DNA from: Lachnospiraceae bacterium
GTDB taxonomy: Bacteria; Bacillota; Clostridia; Lachnospirales; Lachnospiraceae
Length of the DNA stretch: 11,059 nt
Direction: 5' to 3'
Assembly (NCBI GenBank): GCA_017477805.1
Contig: JAFUUM010000069.1
Location: 1-11,059, forward strand
Positions 8,392 to 11,059 of the stretch are shown here, piece after piece. Numbering within the stretch: position 1 is the first letter of the stretch; every line of letters begins with the position of its first letter. The translations under genes and the position numbers were made by a program. Under the pieces are notes generated by a model. It was not told where the DNA came from, searched no databases, and saw only the letters and a program-made list of their open reading frames with translations.

Positions 8392-8479
8392 TTCATGTTC
8401 CTTTTTGATTATCAAAATTTGCGGTTATTGGTAAAACACGCATCTCACAATGATGATAGCGGTTTGCGTTATTATCAGG

Positions 8480-8508
8480 CTTATCATTTTTTGCTTAATC
8501 GTTTTCAA
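8480..8508 (-). promoter_or_regulatory. Candidate promoter of the xylanase operon (proximal)
   Basis: Read on the minus strand this begins TTGAAA (8508-8503) and ends ATGATAAG (8487-8480). Taking GATAAG as the -10 box gives a 17-bp spacer and four of six consensus matches. The start of transcription would lie near 8472, leaving a leader of about 80 nt before the xylanase ATG. The first part, TGAAAACGATTA, also matches most of the CcpA cre consensus except its last two positions, so carbon-catabolite control is possible but unproven. Confidence 0.45.
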
Positions 8509-8542
8509 ATATTGCCTTTACACTTCCAAAGTTTTTGTGCAA

Positions 8543-8572
8543 ATTTTAGTAGATTTTACTAAAGTGTCCCAA
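8543..8572 (-). promoter_or_regulatory. Alternative promoter of the xylanase operon (distal), overlapping a dyad
   Basis: On the minus strand TTGGGA (8572-8567) and TAAAAT (8548-8543) are 18 bp apart, matching four and five of the six consensus positions. The spacer contains most of the inverted repeat TTTAGTA-N5-TACTAAA (8545-8563), so a protein bound there would cover this promoter. I cannot tell from sequence which of the two candidate promoters is used. Confidence 0.4.
8545..8563. promoter_or_regulatory. Inverted repeat TTTAGTA-N5-TACTAAA, possible operator
   Basis: Two perfect 7-bp arms separated by five bases form a 19-bp dyad, the size of a typical site for a dimeric regulator. It overlaps the distal candidate promoter of the minus-strand operon. 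It is AT-rich, so chance occurrence is possible. Confidence 0.35.
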
Positions 8573-8585
8573 ATTCACTGTATAC

Positions 8586-8605
8586 TTTTTTGGTCGACCA
8601 GAAAA
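8586..8605. promoter_or_regulatory. Palindrome centred on TGGTCGACCA, possible operator
   Basis: TGGTCGACCA at 8591-8600 is a perfect 10-bp palindrome; allowing one mismatched pair it extends to 8586-8605, with T-rich and A-rich outer arms. It lies just upstream of the regulator's candidate -35 box (8611) and between the two transcription units. A CG-centred dyad of this size is typical of LacI-family operators, but no LacI-type gene is in the window. Confidence 0.4.
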
Positions 8606-8610
8606 AGGAC

Positions 8611-8639
8611 TTGAAAACAATAGCAAGATATGATAAGTT
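8611..8639 (+). promoter_or_regulatory. Candidate promoter of the AraC-type regulator
   Basis: TTGAAA (8611-8616) and TAAGTT (8634-8639) are 17 bp apart, and a TG dinucleotide one base before the -10 box (8631-8632) gives an extended -10. Transcription would begin near 8646, about 58 nt before the ATG at 8704. Its first 27 bases share both ends with the proximal promoter on the other strand. Confidence 0.5.
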
Positions 8640-8652
8640 CGTGACGTATTGG

Positions 8653-8669
8653 ATTGCTATTTGAGCAAT
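8653..8669 (+). promoter_or_regulatory. Small hairpin in the leader of the AraC gene
   Basis: ATTGCT and AGCAAT pair perfectly around a five-base loop (8659-8663). The left arm, extended to TTGCTATT (8654-8661), could instead pair with AATAGCAA at 8619-8626 inside the promoter, an 8-bp inverted repeat. There is no T-run, so this is not a terminator. It could be a DNA operator or a minor RNA structure. Confidence 0.3.
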
Positions 8670-8703
8670 GACTTATTCGTTTAGAATGAGCAGGGGACAA
8701 GAT

Positions 8704-9663
8704 ATGAAAGTAAAAGCAGACGGCATACATTTAAATTACTATGCCCAGAATACGGACTACCGGGGCAGGATCCAGGATGCGGAAAAAGAAAACGGCATCT
8801 TTCCTACCGACGGATCCGTACGACTCTGGTACAACAACCTTACGACGAATTACTCCCAGCACTGGCATGATGCCATCGAGGTCATCATCCCCGTGGAAAA
8901 TTATTACGATGCCAATGTGGACGGGGAAGACTACCGGATCAACACCGGAGACATCCTCATCATCCCTCCCCGGAAGATGCACGCCCTCTATGCGCCGGAG
9001 ACCGGTGCCCGCTTTGTGTGCCTCTTCAATGTGGACTTTTTCTCCGCCTTAAAGGAGTACAACAGCGTCCTCTTTATGCTGGATAAGTGTATCCACATCA
9101 CCCCGGAGAATTACGCTCCCGTTTACAGCGAGATCTACGGACTCTTTACCCAGATCTGGAATGAGTACTTCCAGAACACGGAGTTTTACGAGTTTTCCAT
9201 CTACGCAAACCTCTTCCAGATCTTTACGCTCCTCTCCCGGAGCCAGCTTAACCAGGTCAATCTCTTTACGGAGAGCAGCCCCGGCAAGCGTCGGGAGTAC
9301 TTCTCCAAGTTAAACGGTGTCCTTGAGTACATCGATGAGCACTACACCGATGACCTGACCCTGGATGAGGTTGCGGAACACAGCGGTTTCTCCAAGTTCC
9401 ATTTTACAAGGCTCTTTAAGGAGTACATGAACTGTACCTTCTACGATTACCTCATCAGCAGAAGGATCAAGGCGGCAGAGATCCTTTTAGCGCAGCTGGA
9501 TCTTTCCATTACGGATGTGGCGCTGCAGTCCGGTTTTTCCAGTATCTCTACATTTAACCGGACCTTCAAAGCAAAGAAAGGCTGCACCCCCGGCGAATTC
9601 CGGTCCCTGTTCCACAGCCGGACTTCCGCTTCCACGGATTATCACGTCGCACAGAGTAATTGA
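8704..9663 (+). CDS. AraC-family transcriptional regulator with N-terminal cupin sensor
   Basis: The 319-residue form starting at the ATG 8704 is preferred because AGGGGA lies six to seven nt upstream; in-frame ATGs at 8668 and 8686 lack a good site. The N-terminal half is a cupin-like ligand-binding domain, with HWHDAIEVI near residues 53-61 and GDILIIPPRKMHA near 82-94. The C-terminal DNA-binding domain (about 205-300) has both AraC helix-turn-helix units: LDEVAEHSGFSKFHFTRLF near 220-238 and ITDVALQSGFSSISTFNRTF near 269-288, followed by the family's KKGCTPGEFR. It is divergent from the GH10-transporter operon and convergent with GH43, so it is probably the local sugar-responsive activator of one or both. 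The inducer is likely a xylan-derived sugar (inference). A strong terminator follows the stop. Confidence 0.94.
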   Translation: MKVKADGIHLNYYAQNTDYRGRIQDAEKENGIFPTDGSVRLWYNNLTTNYSQHWHDAIEVIIPVENYYDANVDGEDYRINTGDILIIPPRKMHALYAPETGARFVCLFNVDFFSALKEYNSVLFMLDKCIHITPENYAPVYSEIYGLFTQIWNEYFQNTEFYEFSIYANLFQIFTLLSRSQLNQVNLFTESSPGKRREYFSKLNGVLEYIDEHYTDDLTLDEVAEHSGFSKFHFTRLFKEYMNCTFYDYLISRRIKAAEILLAQLDLSITDVALQSGFSSISTFNRTFKAKKGCTPGEFRSLFHSRTSASTDYHVAQSN

Positions 9664-9677
9664 TCATTCACACAAAG

Positions 9678-9714
9678 AAAACCGGCAACGGACCATTCCG
9701 CTGCCGGTTTTTTT
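9678..9714. terminator. Shared bidirectional Rho-independent terminator
   Basis: A 10-bp stem (9678-9687 with 9702-9711), one A-C mismatch, four further pairs (CGGA with TCCG) and a CCAT loop are followed by a T-run to 9714 on the plus strand, ending the AraC transcript 15 nt after its stop. Read on the minus strand the same stem is followed by TTTTCTTTG, so it can also end the converging GH43 transcript, whose stop is 14 nt before the T-run. Confidence 0.9.
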
Positions 9715-9727
9715 GTTTCCTGTATTC

Positions 9728-11059
9728 TTATTTGCTCTCGTAAGTGAAATCCCGGAACGCAGCCGAGCCGCCGGGGGCCTTTGTACTATAGGCAAACAGT
9801 GCAAACCTGCCGCCCACAAAATGTTTTAAGGTAAACCGGAGCTGTGCGCAGAAAGGCAGGGGCCGGAACTCCTCCTCTTCCTCGTCCTTCCATGCATAGG
9901 TCACATTCCCCACAGGGGCAAAGGAGCTGACTTCCGTACGGATCACGACGGTTTCTCCCCGCTCCGTATCAAGAGGGATCCGCTGCAGGATCTTCGCCGT
10001 ATCATCCGGCGTCTCTGTCTGTTCCCCGGGATCTTCCTGCTGCCCGCAGCCGCCTTTGATCGCCACGTAGATCAGGTCTGTTCCCGTTTCCGTTTTTTCC
10101 AACGCAAGATAAGTATATTCCTCGCACAGGATACCAAGCCCCGCTCTGTCTCCGGTTTTCAGATCTTTTCCGGACACTGTGACGGTGCCGCTGCACCGGG
10201 GCAATATCAGTCTCTGGGTCAGGGTATTTACCGAAAGATCCATCCGATCGCAGACCCTGTCCGTCCGCAGGGTCAAGCCTTCCGTGTTTTTACCGTAGCT
10301 TACAAGGCCTGTTTCCGGCTCATGATTCCACTGCCAATAAGGCTTCAGATCTTCAGTCTTAAAATCATCGCTTCCAAAGAGACTTCTGTATCCGCTTACG
10401 GGATTGGAAGGATCCGGAGCGCAAACTCCGATCTCGATCTCCGTGGGTGCGATGCCGCCTTCACCGATCACCGGCTGATCTCCCTTCCAGGTAATGGGCA
10501 GGATCATGGGCATCCGCCCGGCTCCGCCTCTGTCCTGGAAAAAGATGCCGTACCACTTTCCCTCCGGCGTATCCACGATACCGCCCTGGGCAATGCCCTG
10601 TCCGAAATACCCCAGGTCATCACATAGGATATCTCCCCCGGTAAACTCTCCCGTCAGGGATGCTGCGGAAAAACAGCTCTGGGTCCGCATCCACCGATCC
10701 GGCAGAGAATGGATGTTAAACAGATAATATCTTCCCCGGATCTTTTGCAGATGGCTGCCTTCGTATCCCAGGAAATGATTATCATCGGACTCCCGGATCA
10801 GGATCCGGTCAAGACCGTCTTCTTTCGGACCCGACAGATCCGCTTCCAGTTCCGTCAGTCTGATCTCACGGTTTCCGTAGGCCACATATACCCGGTCTTC
10901 ATCGAACAACAGGCTGCCGTCATGATAAAAGCCGGCGATCACGCTCTTTTCCCAGGGCCCCTCAATGGAGGATGCCCGGTAAAGATAAGTGGTCCCCGTA
11001 TCATTGGCGGCAAACATGAGATAAAAGGTTCCCTCATGGTACCGAAGGGAGGGTGCCCA
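9728..11059 (-). CDS. GH43 beta-xylosidase/arabinofuranosidase (5' end outside window)
   Basis: The frame is open through the right edge: 14 codons precede the first internal ATG (11017) and read WAPSLRYHEGTFYL, the usual start of the second GH43 propeller blade, so the gene begins beyond the window. Of 443 visible residues, about 1-210 are the five-bladed GH43 catalytic domain and about 227-443 the C-terminal beta-sandwich common in bacterial beta-xylosidases, beginning near SDDFKTEDLKPYWQWNH. Asp47 in YHDGSLLFD is the likely pKa modulator and Glu100 in GYEGSHL the likely acid; the general-base Asp is in the missing part. It would remove xylose or arabinose from xylo-oligosaccharides with inversion. 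Whether it is secreted cannot be seen. It converges on the AraC gene and must be driven by its own upstream promoter. Confidence 0.93.
   Translation of the reverse strand, partial: WAPSLRYHEGTFYLMFAANDTGTTYLYRASSIEGPWEKSVIAGFYHDGSLLFDEDRVYVAYGNREIRLTELEADLSGPKEDGLDRILIRESDDNHFLGYEGSHLQKIRGRYYLFNIHSLPDRWMRTQSCFSAASLTGEFTGGDILCDDLGYFGQGIAQGGIVDTPEGKWYGIFFQDRGGAGRMPMILPITWKGDQPVIGEGGIAPTEIEIGVCAPDPSNPVSGYRSLFGSDDFKTEDLKPYWQWNHEPETGLVSYGKNTEGLTLRTDRVCDRMDLSVNTLTQRLILPRCSGTVTVSGKDLKTGDRAGLGILCEEYTYLALEKTETGTDLIYVAIKGGCGQQEDPGEQTETPDDTAKILQRIPLDTERGETVVIRTEVSSFAPVGNVTYAWKDEEEEEFRPLPFCAQLRFTLKHFVGGRFALFAYSTKAPGGSAAFRDFTYESK

Larger units (their letters stand above)
8392..8703. promoter_or_regulatory. 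Divergent promoter region between xylanase operon and AraC gene
   Basis: This 312-bp stretch has no convincing gene, is clearly richer in A+T than the genes around it, and must carry the start signals for both the minus-strand operon and the plus-strand regulator. It contains candidate sigma-A promoters on both strands, a promoter-like motif present once on each strand in mirror orientation, a 10-bp perfect palindrome at 8591-8600, a 7-bp dyad at 8545-8563 and two overlapping inverted repeats in the regulator's leader. A short similarity, TTTGCG followed by T/A-rich bases, occurs at 8418 and 8463 on the plus strand, 45 bp apart. Several of these may be operators for the AraC protein or for a second regulator. 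Confidence 0.75.

Noticed and set aside
8392..8415. N-terminal extension of the xylanase from a TTG
   Set aside because: The ATG at 8391 has AAGGAA at correct spacing and begins a normal lipoprotein signal; the extension adds charged residues in front of it.
8494..8507. CcpA cre site on the minus strand
   Set aside because: TGAAAACGATTAAG fits the first twelve positions of the usual consensus but misses the final CA, and clostridial cre sites vary. I mention it in the promoter entry but do not call it.
8668..8703. Earlier in-frame ATGs for the AraC gene
   Set aside because: The ATGs at 8668 and 8686 have weak or no ribosome binding sites, while the ATG at 8704 has AGGGGA six to seven nt upstream.
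1..11059. CRISPR arrays, tRNA or rRNA genes, insertion sequences, phage genes or attachment sites
   Set aside because: Reading both strands I saw no regularly spaced repeats, no cloverleaf-like or rRNA-like stretch, no transposase or integrase motif, and no flanking terminal repeats.

Overview
The window reads as part of a xylan or xylo-oligosaccharide utilisation locus from a Firmicute, most likely a Lachnospiraceae-type clostridium from a gut or rumen. The reasons are the Gram-positive style cell-surface anchors (lipobox on the xylanase, N-terminal membrane anchor on the binding protein), strong GGAG/AGGA-type ribosome binding sites, a two-permease sugar importer with no ATPase gene beside it, and roughly half G+C by eye with AT-rich intergenic DNA. 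The family-level placement is inference; no rRNA or other marker is present.

Layout, right to left on the minus strand. A GH43 glycosidase (9728 to beyond the right edge, 5' end missing) runs toward the only plus-strand gene, an AraC-type regulator (8704-9663). The two converge on one hairpin that can work as a terminator in both directions (9678-9714). The regulator is divergent from a six-gene minus-strand cluster: GH10 endo-xylanase lipoprotein (6985-8391), a very large membrane-anchored solute-binding protein (3977-6943), two ABC permeases (3017-3955 and 2098-3015), a membrane-anchored NHL-propeller/TPR protein (540-2054) and a Yip1-family membrane protein that runs off the left edge (1-529). 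Gaps inside this cluster are 41, 21, 1, 43 and 10 nt, so it is very probably one operon. The 312-bp divergent intergenic region (8392-8703) holds all the visible regulatory DNA: candidate promoters for both directions, two mirror-image copies of a promoter-like motif, a perfect 10-bp palindrome and two more dyads.

How the parts probably work together (inference): the surface GH10 enzyme cuts xylan; the binding protein, which carries two copies of a beta-sandwich-like domain in front of its transport domain, captures the oligosaccharides; the permeases import them using an ATPase encoded elsewhere; GH43 trims xylose or arabinose from the products; the AraC protein, which has a cupin sugar-sensing domain, switches the operon on.

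The least explained part is the tail of the operon. A secreted, membrane-tethered NHL propeller with TPRs and a Yip1-like integral membrane protein are co-transcribed with the transporter. Together with the oversized binding protein they look like an accessory surface complex of a non-standard sugar importer. Most long open frames opposite these genes are antisense shadows and are left out.
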